Positions 35,220-43,487 of a stretch of 64,000 nt of DNA are shown here, piece after piece. The DNA is from JAKPUX01 sp035353815 (GTDB lineage: Bacteria; Zhuqueibacterota; Zhuqueibacteria; Residuimicrobiales; Residuimicrobiaceae), in assembly GCA_035353815.1 (NCBI GenBank), contig DAOQAG010000013.1, positions 1 to 64,000 on the forward strand, written 5' to 3'. The position numbers and the translations under genes were made by a program. The notes under the pieces were generated by a model. That model made no database searches. It was not told where the DNA came from and saw only the letters and a list, made by a program, of their open reading frames with translations. The number at the start of each line of letters is the position of its first letter. Positions within the stretch are counted from its first letter, which is position 1.

Positions 35220-36146
35220 GGCTGCATTTTATCAAGATTTCCGCGACCGGCAACGATTTCATCCTCATTGACAATCGCGCCGGGAGATGGGCGGCAGACC
35301 GTGATGCGCTCTTTTTCAGCCGGATTTGCCGGCATCACCTGAGCATCGGAGCAGACGGCGTGATTCTTCTCGAGCCGAGTGAGCGCGCCGATTTCCGCTA
35401 TGTCCATATCAACGCCGACGGTGGCATCGCCGGGATGTGCGGCAACGGCAGCCGGGCCATCGCCTGGTTTGCCCGCCATCTTGGCATCGGTGGTGCAGAG
35501 CTCTCCATGGAGATCAACGGCCGGCTCTATTATGCCAAGCCCGAGGGGCTGGAGGTGACAACACGGATGGTCCCGCCGTCCGGCATCGATCTCGAGCTCG
35601 ATGCCGCCACCGGTGAGGGCTTTGTTTCGGGAGGCTTTATCGACACCGGGGTGCCCCATTACGTGCTCTTTGTGCCAGAGGCCGCAGCGGTCGACATGGC
35701 CCGGTACGGGCCGCTTTTCCGCCATCACCCCCTCTTCCCGGAGGGGACCAATGTCGATTTCGTCGAGTGCGTCGATCCCCACCATCTCCGGGCGCGCACC
35801 TGGGAGCGCGGGGTCGAAGGCGAAACCCTCGCCTGCGGCACCGGAGCGATGGCGGCGGCGATCATCGCCCGGTTGCGCGACCGGGTTGCAGCGCCGGTGA
35901 GCCTCGATTTTCCCGGCGGCCGGCTGACGGTCGATTTTAGCCAGGATTTTTCCCGGGTCACCCTCGCCGGGAGGGTCGATCCGGTTTATGAAGGCGATCT
36001 TTTCCCGGAACATGGCNNNNNNNNNNNNNNNNNNNNNNNNNNNNNNNNNNNNNNNNNNNNNNNNNNNNNNNNNNNNNNNNNNNNNNNNNNNNNNNNNNNN
36101 NNNNNNNNNNNNNNNNCTTTTCCCGGAACATGGCGGGTTCGCATAA
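35216..36146 (+). CDS. dapF: Diaminopimelate epimerase (interrupted by assembly gap 2)
   Basis: Converts LL- to meso-diaminopimelate for lysine and peptidoglycan synthesis. The two catalytic cysteines are C75 (AGMCGNGSRA) and C207 (ETLACGTGAMAA). The TTG start overlaps the previous stop. The 100-N gap at 36017-36116 shifts the frame as written. However, the 18 bases on both sides of the gap are identical (CTTTTCCCGGAACATGGC). Collapsing that overlap restores the frame to a stop at 36144-36146, giving 270 residues ending GDLFPEHGGFA, the usual family length. The gene is therefore probably intact. Confidence 0.93.
36017..36116. other. Assembly gap 2 (100 N), probably spurious
   Basis: Exactly 100 N inside dapF. 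The 18 bases before it (35999-36016) are repeated directly after it (36117-36134), so the contigs appear to overlap and the true gap length is probably negative. Removing the gap and one copy restores dapF. Confidence 0.85.
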
Positions 36147-36147
36147 A

Positions 36148-36176
36148 AAAAGCCCGGTGCACACACCGGGCTTTTT
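36148..36176. terminator. Bidirectional Rho-independent terminator
   Basis: AGCCCGGTG (36151-36159) pairs with CACCGGGCT (36164-36172), with T5 after it and a run of seven A before it. It would terminate dapF on the plus strand and the convergent ABC-transporter operon on the minus strand. Confidence 0.88.
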
Positions 36177-36197
36177 GCTCTTCCCCCCTGCAACCTT

Positions 36198-37610
36198 TCA
36201 ATCGTGCCGCAATGCCTCGACCGGATTGACGCGCGCAGCGCGCGCCGCCGGATAGAGCCCCGCCAGCAGGCTCACCACGACCGAAAACAGGATGGCGCCG
36301 GCGACCAGCCAGAGGGGCAGGAAAAAAAACTCAATATCGCCGCCCGGTCCGCCCTGGCGCGCAACCCAGATGTTGGCGATCCAGTTGGCCAGCCGCGAGA
36401 CCAGCCAGCCCAGCCCCACTCCGAGAACTCCCCCGCCCAGGCCGATGCTCCCCGCCTCAACAAAAAATATCGTGCGGATCTGCCGTTCGCTCGCACCCAC
36501 CGCCTTCATCACCCCGATTTCGCGCGTCCGTTCGAGAATCGACATCACCATGGTGTTGATGATGCCGAGAGCAGCGACGATCAGGGCGATGGTGCCGACC
36601 GCCCCCAAAGCGGTATCGACCATGATAAAACCCCGCTTGATCTCCTCCAGCTGGTCGGCCAGCGCGAAAACCGAAAAATTCAGCTCCTTGAGGCGCATGC
36701 GCACCTTGGCCAGATCCTTGAGATCACGCAGGCGCACGTAGAGGGCATCATAGATGCCGCTGCTGCGGCCACCGCGGCTGAGCATATTCCACATACTGGT
36801 GAAGGCAAAGCGCGGCATCTGCTTCCCGGTCGCCAGGGGCACGACGATCCCGCCCTGGATCTGTTCGTTACTGAAGGCGTGCGGTTTGGGCCGGATGCCC
36901 TGCACCCGTAGCCGCGTGACATGTTCGCCGAAGCTCGGCGGCAGGCCGGCCGCCATGCCGCCCACCGCCTGGCTAAGATCGAGCACCGAGGTCACCACTT
37001 CGATATCGGCACCGATGAGGGAATCGGCGGGGAGCTGCCGCCAGGCGCGCACCGAATCCGAAATGCTCTTCTCCCCGGCCCCCTCGAGGACGATCTTGAG
37101 CGACGCCAGGGTGGAATAGGCCAGCACCGCTTCCGGCGCCGAGTCGCTGCTGAAAAAGTCGCCCCACCCCATGCGATCGTAAGGCCGGTAATGGCCCATA
37201 ACCGCCGGCACAGAGCGCAAGGTCGTGCTGGTCTCCCGGCCCTTGAAGCGGATCTTGACAGGGAAAGAGATCTCCGGATAAACCACCGCCACCTCGGGGA
37301 TGGCGGCGATCAGAGCGACGGCGGTATCGTTGAGCGCCCGCGTCCGCTTGTGCATGCCGCTGATCGCCGCATCCAGATTGCCGGACATTGCCTGCTCAAT
37401 CTCCATGTTCATCGGGAGGACGCGGATTGAGGTGAAGAGATCATTGGCGGTGAAGGCCTCGGTGACATTCCGCTGCATGCCGGTGCCGAAGGAGACCATC
37501 GCCACGAGCGCACCGATGCCAATGATCACTCCGAGGGTGGTCAGAATCGTGCGCAGTTTGGTGCGCCACAGGTTATCGAGGCTGAAACGGATGAGATCAC
37601 TGCTCTTCAT
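36198..37610 (-). CDS. MacB/FtsX-type ABC transporter permease
   Basis: A 470-residue inner-membrane permease with four transmembrane segments. One is near the N-terminus (LRTILTTLGVIIGIGALVAM, 19-40), then come a large periplasmic MacB-type domain (about 45-330) and three C-terminal segments, ending VNPVEALRHD. This is the type VII/mechanotransmission ABC layout used for lipoprotein release, toxin export or peptide efflux; the cargo is not known. Its start overlaps the ATPase stop by 4 bp (ATGA), so the pair is translationally coupled. No periplasmic adaptor gene is next to it. Confidence 0.9.
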   Translation of the reverse strand: MKSSDLIRFSLDNLWRTKLRTILTTLGVIIGIGALVAMVSFGTGMQRNVTEAFTANDLFTSIRVLPMNMEIEQAMSGNLDAAISGMHKRTRALNDTAVALIAAIPEVAVVYPEISFPVKIRFKGRETSTTLRSVPAVMGHYRPYDRMGWGDFFSSDSAPEAVLAYSTLASLKIVLEGAGEKSISDSVRAWRQLPADSLIGADIEVVTSVLDLSQAVGGMAAGLPPSFGEHVTRLRVQGIRPKPHAFSNEQIQGGIVVPLATGKQMPRFAFTSMWNMLSRGGRSSGIYDALYVRLRDLKDLAKVRMRLKELNFSVFALADQLEEIKRGFIMVDTALGAVGTIALIVAALGIINTMVMSILERTREIGVMKAVGASERQIRTIFFVEAGSIGLGGGVLGVGLGWLVSRLANWIANIWVARQGGPGGDIEFFFLPLWLVAGAILFSVVVSLLAGLYPAARAARVNPVEALRHD

Positions 37611-38308
37611 ACGGGCTCCCGCAGGGTTTCCGCCTGCACGATCTGGCCGTCGAGCATGTGGAGCTGGCGGTGTGCCAGGCGCGCTGCAGCACTTTCGTCG
37701 TGAGTGACCATGAGCAGGGTGAGGCCACGTTCGCGATTGAGATGCTGCAGCAGATCGAGGATCTCGGCGGCGGTGCGGCTGTCGAGATTACCCGTGGGTT
37801 CATCGGCGAGTAAAAGGGCGGGCTCATTGGCCAGGGCACGGGCGATGGCCACCCGCTGGGCTTCGCCGCCGGAGAGCTCGGCCGGGCGGTGCGTCCGCCG
37901 TTCCGCCAGCCCCACCAGATCGAGCAGGGCAGTGGCGCGGGCGATGCGTGCACCGCGCTCCATGCCGGCGAAGATCATCGGCAGCACGACATTCTCCAGG
38001 GCGGTGCGCGCCGGGACAAGATTGAAGGACTGAAAGATCATCCCGACCGTGGTGCGGCGGTGCAGCGCGAGCAGCTCGCGGTCCAGCGCCGCGAGATCGC
38101 GGCCATGCACCAGGAGCTGTCCGGAGCTGGCACTATCCAGCCCGCCGACCAGGTTGAGCAGGGTCGATTTGCCCGAGCCGGAACGGCCGACCAGGGTGAC
38201 GAACTCGCCGGCGGCCAGGGTAAAGGATACCCCGCGCAAGGCGGCCACTTCGGCCTTGCCTTTCTGATACTGTTTGTGGAGATCGATCGCTTCGACCACA
38301 GGGGACAC
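37607..38308 (-). CDS. ABC transporter ATP-binding protein (LolD/MacB type)
   Basis: A 233-residue ATPase with Walker A GRSGSGKST (41-49), Q-loop MIFQSFNLVPARTALENV, signature LSGGEAQRVAIARAL, Walker B LLLADEPTGNLDSRT and the switch His in MVTHDESAAA. The sequence around the Q-loop and signature is typical of LolD/MacB/FtsE ATPases. It powers the permease encoded downstream. The GTG start is preceded by AAAGGAGGTGGAGG, a very strong ribosome-binding site. Confidence 0.94.
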   Translation of the reverse strand: MSPVVEAIDLHKQYQKGKAEVAALRGVSFTLAAGEFVTLVGRSGSGKSTLLNLVGGLDSASSGQLLVHGRDLAALDRELLALHRRTTVGMIFQSFNLVPARTALENVVLPMIFAGMERGARIARATALLDLVGLAERRTHRPAELSGGEAQRVAIARALANEPALLLADEPTGNLDSRTAAEILDLLQHLNRERGLTLLMVTHDESAAARLAHRQLHMLDGQIVQAETLREPV

Positions 38309-38371
38309 CCTCCACCTCCTTTTTGTACGGCATACGTTCGCCGCGCCCGCCTTGTTTCATTGCACACCCAT

Positions 38372-38405
38372 TAAAAAAGGGCTGCCCGCATGGCGAACAG
38401 CCCTG
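38372..38405 (-). terminator. Rho-independent terminator after fumarase genes
   Basis: On the minus strand AGGGCTG and CAGCCCT (38398-38404 and 38378-38384) form a stem with a 13-nt loop, followed by TTTTTT. It ends the fumarase operon, about 65 bp before the ABC-transporter start. Confidence 0.85.
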
Positions 38406-38430
38406 ATCCTTGCCTCTCCGGCACCAACCG

Positions 38431-38988
38431 CTACTTGATGCCGTATTTGGCGATGCCTTCCTGATAGATATTTCCACCGTGGCAGTCCTGGGCGACGATC
38501 GCCGGAAAGTCGACGACGGTCAATCGGGCGATCGCTTCGGCGCCGAGTTCGGGCCAGGCGACCGTCTCGTTTGCCTTGATCGACTTGGCGATCAAGGCCG
38601 CTGCGCCGCCGACCGCTACCATGTAGACGCCGCAATGCTGCTGCAGAGCCGCGGCGACCTTGGCGTTCATCTCGCCCTTGCCGATCATTCCCCGGGAGCC
38701 GATCGCCAGGAGCCGCGGCGCGTAGGCGTTCATGCGCCCGCTGGTGGTGGGTCCCGCGGAACCGATGGGTTTGCCCGGCCGTGCCGGGGAGGGGCCGACA
38801 TAATAGACCAGATGGCCGGTAAGATCAACAGGCAGAGGCTGGCCGGCATCGAGGAGATCGACCAGCCGTTTGTGCGCGGCATCGCGCGCGGTATAGATCA
38901 CCCCGGTAATGAGCACGCTGTCACCCGCATGGAGGGTTTGGACCACCTCGCTGGTGAGGGGGGTCGTTATTTTGATGACATCCGCCAT
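38431..38988 (-). CDS. Class I fumarate hydratase, beta subunit (Fe-S hydro-lyase C-terminal domain)
   Basis: A 185-residue subunit matching the C-terminal half of FumA-type fumarases (KPIGSAGPTTSGRMNAYAP, GKGEMNAKVAAAL, AVGGAAALIAKSI and the late DCHGGNIYQ). With the alpha subunit it hydrates fumarate to malate using a [4Fe-4S] cluster. Of two nearby ATGs, the second (38988) was chosen because AAGGAG lies 7 nt before it, while the first ATG nearly touches the ribosome-binding site. It follows the alpha-subunit gene by 21 bp. Confidence 0.93.
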   Translation of the reverse strand: MADVIKITTPLTSEVVQTLHAGDSVLITGVIYTARDAAHKRLVDLLDAGQPLPVDLTGHLVYYVGPSPARPGKPIGSAGPTTSGRMNAYAPRLLAIGSRGMIGKGEMNAKVAAALQQHCGVYMVAVGGAAALIAKSIKANETVAWPELGAEAIARLTVVDFPAIVAQDCHGGNIYQEGIAKYGIK

Positions 38989-39009
38989 AACCATACTCCT
39001 TTAGAAGGG

Positions 39010-39852
39010 TCAGATCACGATCGATTGATGCCGCGCGGCGTGGCACTGGATGTTGACGGAGGCCGGCAGCGAGGCGATGTGGCAGGGAAAGACCTCGACA
39101 TGCACATCGAGGGCGGTAACCCGGCCGCCAAGGCCCTGCGGTCCGATGCCCAGCTTGTTGACGCGCTCGAGCAATTCGAGCTCCATGGCCGCATAAAAGG
39201 GATCAGGATGGCGGTCGCCGACCGGACGCAGCAACGACTTTTTGGCCAGCCAGGCGACCTTTTCGAACGTGCCGCCGATGCCGACGCCGACGATGATCGG
39301 CGGACAGGGGTTGCTGCCGGCGCGGCGCACCTTGTCGACGACAAAATTCTTGACCCCTTCAGCACCGTCGGAGGGGGTGAGCATGGCCACCTCGCTCATA
39401 TTCTCCGATCCGCCGCCCTTGGGAGCAATGGTGATCTTTAATTCCCGGCCCGGCCTGGTTTCGATCCAGATGACCGGGGGCGTATTGTCTTTGGTATTGA
39501 CCCGCTGCAGCGGATCGGAGACGATCGATTTGCGCAGAAAACCGTCGCCATAGCCCTTGCGCACTCCGTCGGCAATGGCCTCTTCAAGGGTTTTAGCGGT
39601 GACGAGTACCTCCTGACCGAGCTCCACAAAAAAGACAGCGAAACCGGTATCCTGGCAGATGGGGAACTCGCCCTCTTTGGCAATGCCGGCGTTCTCGATG
39701 ATCTGCTCGAGAATCGCCCGGCCGGTGGGCGACTCCTCCCTGGCCAGACCCTCCTTGAGGGCGGTAAGAACGTCTTCGCCGAGATGGTAATTGGCATCGA
39801 TACACAGCCGGGCGACCTGTTCGCTGATGAGTGAGGCAGCTATTTCTCGCAT
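39010..39852 (-). CDS. Class I fumarate hydratase, alpha subunit
   Basis: A 280-residue Fe-S hydro-lyase N-terminal subunit. PICQDTGFAVFFVELG supplies one cluster cysteine; APKGGGSENMSEVAMLTP and GSNPCPPIIVGVGIGG contain another, with further conserved residues. Tartrate dehydratase alpha subunits are similar, but the sequences here and the common two-gene form favour fumarase. The ATG at 39852 has AGGGAG upstream; an in-frame ATG 18 nt earlier is less well placed. The cluster is oxygen-sensitive, which fits an anaerobic or microaerophilic lifestyle. It has its own strong promoter. Confidence 0.9.
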   Translation of the reverse strand: MREIAASLISEQVARLCIDANYHLGEDVLTALKEGLAREESPTGRAILEQIIENAGIAKEGEFPICQDTGFAVFFVELGQEVLVTAKTLEEAIADGVRKGYGDGFLRKSIVSDPLQRVNTKDNTPPVIWIETRPGRELKITIAPKGGGSENMSEVAMLTPSDGAEGVKNFVVDKVRRAGSNPCPPIIVGVGIGGTFEKVAWLAKKSLLRPVGDRHPDPFYAAMELELLERVNKLGIGPQGLGGRVTALDVHVEVFPCHIASLPASVNIQCHAARHQSIVI

Positions 39853-39962
39853 AACCTGCTCCCTTTGCATGGGTCCGCGGAACCCGGCACAGCCCCTGCC
39901 GTTAGGGGGCATGCGCGAGCATGCTGGCCAGGCTGGACCGGGTCAATACGTGTCTGCGTTTC

Positions 39963-39991
39963 AATCTAACAAAGCCACAGGTCAATGTCAA
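39963..39991 (-). promoter_or_regulatory. Strong predicted promoter of the fumarase operon
   Basis: On the minus strand, TTGACA (39986-39991, perfect consensus), a 17-bp spacer and TAGATT (39963-39968, four of six). The roughly 100-nt leader contains a GCATGC-TCGC-GCATGC inverted repeat (39910-39925) that could be a small hairpin. Confidence 0.65.
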
Positions 39992-40018
39992 GAACTTCCG
40001 CACCACGGCCGGACGGCG

Positions 40019-41800
40019 TTACTCGAGGCGTTCCTCAAGCGCATCAAGCTCGTTGAGCAGCTGACGCGGCATGCGCGGGCCAAAGGTGCTGAAAAAGGCG
40101 CGGATGGCCGCGGCCTCCTGGCGCCAGCCCTCGCGGTCGATATGGAACAGCTCCTGCAGATCTGCCGCCGTCAGGCCCAATCCCTCCACGTCCAGGGACC
40201 CCGGAGCCGGCACATAGCCGATGGGCGTGGTTGCCGCCGTGTCGGCGCCATTGCAGCGTTCAAAGATCCACTTGAGCACGCGGCTGTTTTCGCCATACCC
40301 GGGCCAGAGATACCGGCCCGCCGCACTCTTGCGGAACCAGTTGACATAGAAGATCCGCGGCAGCAGCGCAGATTCGTGACGATTGCCGATACAGAGCCAA
40401 TGGGCGAAGTAATCGGCCATATTGTAGCCGCAAAAGGGCAGCATGGCGAAGGGATCGCGGCGGATGACGCCGACAGTGCCATCGGCCGCCGCCGTGCGCT
40501 CCGAAGAGACCACGGCACCGAGAAACACCCCGTGCTGCCAGTTAAAGGCTTCATGGATGAGCGGAACCAGGGAGGGGCGCCGTCCGCCGAAGAGAATGGC
40601 GGAGATGGGCACGCCCGCCGGGTCCTCCCAGGCGGGATCGATGGCCGGGCACTGCGCCGCCGGCGCGGTAAACCGGGCGTTGGGATGGGCGGCCAGCTTG
40701 CCCGCGGCGGGGCTCCAGGGCTGGTTGAGCCAGCTGGTGAGACGCTCCGGTTTGACCTCGGTCATGCCCTCCCACCAGACATCTCCCTCCGGCGTCAGGG
40801 CGACATTGGTAAAAATGGCATTCTCGCGCATGCTGAGCATGGCATTGCGGTTGGAGGCCATCGAGGTGCCCGGCGCGACGCCGAAAAAGCCATATTCGGG
40901 ATTGATCGCATAGAGACGGCCGTCCTGGCCGATTTTCATCCAGGCAATGTCGTCGCCCACCGTCTCCACCTTCCACCCCGGCAGGGTCGGGATGAGCATG
41001 GCCAGATTGGTCTTGCCGCAGGCACTCGGAAAGGCGCCGGCGATGTACTTTTTTTCGCCCGCCGGATTGGTCAGGCCGAGGATGAGCATGTGCTCGGCCA
41101 GCCAGCCGCCCTCATGCGCCATAACCGAAGCGATGCGCAGGGCGAAACACTTTTTGCCGAGCAGGGCATTGCCGCCATAGCCGCTGCCATAAGACCAGAT
41201 CATCTTCTCTTCAGGAAAGTGGACGATGTAACGGTTCTCGGGATTGCAGGGCCAGGGGACATCCTCTTCCCCGGGCTGCAGGGGTTTGCCCACCGAATGC
41301 AGACAGGGGATAAATGGATTATCTCCAAGAACCTGCAAAACTTCCATACCGATGCGGGTCATGATGCGCATATTGGCGACCACATAGGGAGAATCGGTCA
41401 ATTCAACGCCGATGCGGGCGATGCGTGATCCCAATGGCCCCATGCTGAAAGGAATGACGTACATGGTGCGGCCGCGCATGCAGCCGCGAAACAGCGGCCG
41501 AAGGCGCTCCTTCATCTCATCGGGATCGCACCAGTTGTTGGTGACGCCGGCATCTTCCCTCTCCCGTGAACAGATATAGGTGGACTTTTCCACCCGCGCA
41601 ACATCGCAGGGATCGGATTCGCATAGAAACGAGTTGGGCCGCAGATCAGGATTAAGGCGGCGGAAGGTGCCCTTGTGTATTAAAATTGAACAGATTCGCT
41701 CATATTCCGACCGGGAACCGTCGCACCAGTGCACCTGATCCGGCTCACAGAGTTCCACCATCTCCCCAACCCAGTGTTTCAAGCGCATATTTGTGGTCAT
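40019..41800 (-). CDS. pckG: Phosphoenolpyruvate carboxykinase (GTP)
   Basis: A 593-residue GTP-dependent PEPCK interconverting oxaloacetate plus GTP and phosphoenolpyruvate plus CO2 plus GDP, central to gluconeogenesis or CO2 fixation to oxaloacetate. The nucleotide-binding P-loop FPSACGKTNLAML and the metal-binding and PEP-binding region (SYGSGYGGNALLGKKCFALR) are diagnostic of the GTP class, as is VPFNWQHG-like FNWQHGVFLGA. Length is typical. It starts at an ATG with TGGAGCAG upstream. Next to the fumarase genes, it suggests a C4-dicarboxylate node connecting malate, fumarate and PEP. Confidence 0.96.
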   Translation of the reverse strand: MTTNMRLKHWVGEMVELCEPDQVHWCDGSRSEYERICSILIHKGTFRRLNPDLRPNSFLCESDPCDVARVEKSTYICSREREDAGVTNNWCDPDEMKERLRPLFRGCMRGRTMYVIPFSMGPLGSRIARIGVELTDSPYVVANMRIMTRIGMEVLQVLGDNPFIPCLHSVGKPLQPGEEDVPWPCNPENRYIVHFPEEKMIWSYGSGYGGNALLGKKCFALRIASVMAHEGGWLAEHMLILGLTNPAGEKKYIAGAFPSACGKTNLAMLIPTLPGWKVETVGDDIAWMKIGQDGRLYAINPEYGFFGVAPGTSMASNRNAMLSMRENAIFTNVALTPEGDVWWEGMTEVKPERLTSWLNQPWSPAAGKLAAHPNARFTAPAAQCPAIDPAWEDPAGVPISAILFGGRRPSLVPLIHEAFNWQHGVFLGAVVSSERTAAADGTVGVIRRDPFAMLPFCGYNMADYFAHWLCIGNRHESALLPRIFYVNWFRKSAAGRYLWPGYGENSRVLKWIFERCNGADTAATTPIGYVPAPGSLDVEGLGLTAADLQELFHIDREGWRQEAAAIRAFFSTFGPRMPRQLLNELDALEERLE

Positions 41801-41841
41801 AACTGCTCCATAAATATAGAGGTTAATTTTTTCAGCCTGCT

Positions 41842-41872
41842 AACTTAATCAGTTTTTCCTTGAGAGTCAAGG
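41842..41872 (-). promoter_or_regulatory. Weak pckG promoter with overlapping palindrome
   Basis: On the minus strand, TTGACT (41865-41870), a 17-bp spacer and TAAGTT (41842-41847, only three of six). The plus-strand palindrome CCTTGA-GAG-TCAAGG (41858-41872) covers the -35 box, an arrangement typical of a repressor site. Between here and the next promoter (41873-42203) I see no gene, only GC-rich inverted repeats (CCTGCGGC/GCCGCAGG near 41932-41968) and a T-rich stretch near 41985-42015. Confidence 0.35.
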
Positions 41873-42203
41873 CAAAAGGGGACGCGGCGCGTCTGTCTTT
41901 GTTTCATTATGATACAAGCCCACATGAGGCGGCCTGCGGCGGTACGCAGCACGCTGCGGCGGCCGCAGGGTGTCAATGAAGGCAGGGTTTTATTATTGTT
42001 TTTATTGTTTTTGCATAACGCAAGCCCTTCCTCGCGCAATTGTGATGGAACGCACGATTCACCCCCGTTAATTGACCTGAAACGACGCACCCGCCGCGCC
42101 GCGGCGCCCGGGATTGCCTCATTTCAAGCCACTTCCGTCGCTGTCATGACGCGGTGCCCCCCTGTTGCCTCTATTACAAAAAGGTAATTTTGGGATTTTA
42201 GGG

Positions 42204-42232
42204 TTGACTATTTTTAATATAATCCTTATATT
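42204..42232 (+). promoter_or_regulatory. Strong promoter of the lytic transglycosylase gene
   Basis: TTGACT (42204-42209) and TATATT (42227-42232), each five of six, with a 17-bp spacer. It would give a leader of about 225 nt before the transglycosylase start. Confidence 0.65.
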
Positions 42233-42314
42233 ATATGCTCCTTTGCCTGGCGCGCGCGCCTGGCAGGGCAATTATGGCACAATGTTTGCTTAATAGCATC
42301 GTGCAGGGGGACGT

Positions 42315-42394
42315 GGCCAGGGAATAGAACCTTGGCCGCTTCTGTTAAATGTCCTCGATCGGCCTGACCTTGTAACCATTTTACACCGCGGTGT
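42315..42394 (+). other. Structured leader: hairpin plus 12-bp perfect palindrome
   Basis: In the long leader, GGCCAGGG (42315-42322) and CCTTGGCC (42330-42337) pair with one G-U around a 7-nt loop. Further on, ACACCGCGGTGT (42383-42394) is a perfect 12-bp palindrome. I do not recognise a known riboswitch. The palindrome may bind a dimeric regulator, and the hairpin may influence translation. Confidence 0.45.
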
Positions 42395-42465
42395 TAAAAA
42401 TGGACACCAGAATACGACAGCAGGCGCATCGCCAGGACGAAACCTGAACTAACTCAGTGGAAAAA

Positions 42466-43287
42466 ATGAAAGAACCGCTTAAAAAAATTGTCTCCAAAGA
42501 AACAGAGCACCTCAAGCAGAAAGTGGCGAAGCTCAACGAAACCGTGAAAGCCTCTAAAGATCGGAATCAACGATTATTGGAGGGCAAGATGCATCTCGGT
42601 AAAAAAGAGCTGAAAACTATCGCCGGATTGGTATTTCTGACCAGCTTCATCTTCATCGAGGGCATAAGCCTGCTATCCAGTGATTTTTTAAGCTCAGCAC
42701 CGACCAGCAAGGGCGACAGCATCTCTTCGCTCTTGCAGGAACAGCAGACCATGACAGCTATAGACATGCAACGCCGGAGCAGTGTGCACAAGATCACGGG
42801 TATCATTTCACGCTACAACCGTACCATGCCGGACACCGATAAAATGCGGATCGCCAACGAGATCTATGAGATGACGAAAAAGTACCCGAATCTCAACGAA
42901 GATTTTATCTGTGCCACCATCACTCACGAAACCGGCAAGACCTGGAACCCCCAGATCAAATCCCCGATGGGGGCCATGGGTCTGATGCAGATCATGCCCG
43001 CCACCGGCGCCTTTCTCGCCGCGCAGGAGGGCATCGACTGGATCTCCGCCGATCAGGTCCTCTATGACCCGGTCAGCAACATCCGTCTCGGCTGCCGCTA
43101 CATGAGCGAACTGGTCGGAACCTACCAGCATGACGGCGCCCTTGCGGCCTATAACGGCGGCCCCAAGCGCGCAGCCCTGTGGCTGGCTTCCAACCGCAAC
43201 GACAGCACACTCTTTAAAGAGACCCGTACCTACGTACCGGCTGTCAACAAGCTCTACGACCAGTTCCGCGGGGAAGGCGTGATGTAA
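42466..43287 (+). CDS. Lytic transglycosylase (SLT domain), membrane-anchored
   Basis: A 273-residue enzyme. A Lys/Glu-rich cytoplasmic N-terminus with heptads (about 1-40) precedes a transmembrane helix (about 50-72), a linker, and an SLT domain (about 130-270). The catalytic Glu lies in THETGKTWNP, and SPMGAMGLMQIMPATG and ALAAYNGGPKRA are hallmark motifs. It cleaves glycan strands of peptidoglycan with 1,6-anhydro-product formation. The ATG follows a GTG nine bases upstream that could also start translation; the ATG has a better-placed GGA. The strong terminator after it and the long leader suggest a single-gene unit. Confidence 0.9.
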   Translation: MKEPLKKIVSKETEHLKQKVAKLNETVKASKDRNQRLLEGKMHLGKKELKTIAGLVFLTSFIFIEGISLLSSDFLSSAPTSKGDSISSLLQEQQTMTAIDMQRRSSVHKITGIISRYNRTMPDTDKMRIANEIYEMTKKYPNLNEDFICATITHETGKTWNPQIKSPMGAMGLMQIMPATGAFLAAQEGIDWISADQVLYDPVSNIRLGCRYMSELVGTYQHDGALAAYNGGPKRAALWLASNRNDSTLFKETRTYVPAVNKLYDQFRGEGVM

Positions 43288-43322
43288 CAGGCTGCAACGC
43301 CCGACATAGGCTTTACATCGCC

Positions 43323-43351
43323 GGCGGCGTCATCAGACGCCGCCTTTTTTT
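43323..43351 (+). terminator. Rho-independent terminator after the transglycosylase
   Basis: GGCGGCGT (43323-43330) pairs with ACGCCGCC (43337-43344) around a 6-nt loop, followed by seven T. Confidence 0.92.
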
Positions 43352-43368
43352 ATTCCTCCGCTTTTGCC

Positions 43369-43397
43369 TTGATAAAACCGGGCAATATCCTTATTTT
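43369..43397 (+). promoter_or_regulatory. Predicted promoter of the tandem VIT/VWA-like genes
   Basis: TTGATA (43369-43374, five of six), a 17-bp spacer and TATTTT (43392-43397, four of six), about 90 bp before the TTG start. Confidence 0.55.
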
Positions 43398-43487
43398 ACA
43401 ATGCGACTCCAGAGGCGCCACTTACCTGCTTGCGTATGCACCCAGCCTCTCCCAGGTTCGTTCCATCAAGTAACAAAGGAGGATCCC

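Noticed and set aside
39791..41428. A 545-codon plus-strand frame opposite pckG
   Set aside because: pckG on the minus strand is certain, and the plus-strand protein has no domain and an odd composition rich in Gly, Arg and His.
41909..42187. A 92-codon frame in the gap between pckG and the transglycosylase
   Set aside because: There is no ribosome-binding site or recognisable domain, the composition is Arg-rich and low-complexity, and the frame overlaps the T-rich noncoding stretch.
42232..42466. Riboswitch in the transglycosylase leader
   Set aside because: I compared it by eye with the c-di-GMP class I core and other common motifs and found no match. It is kept only as an unclassified structured leader.
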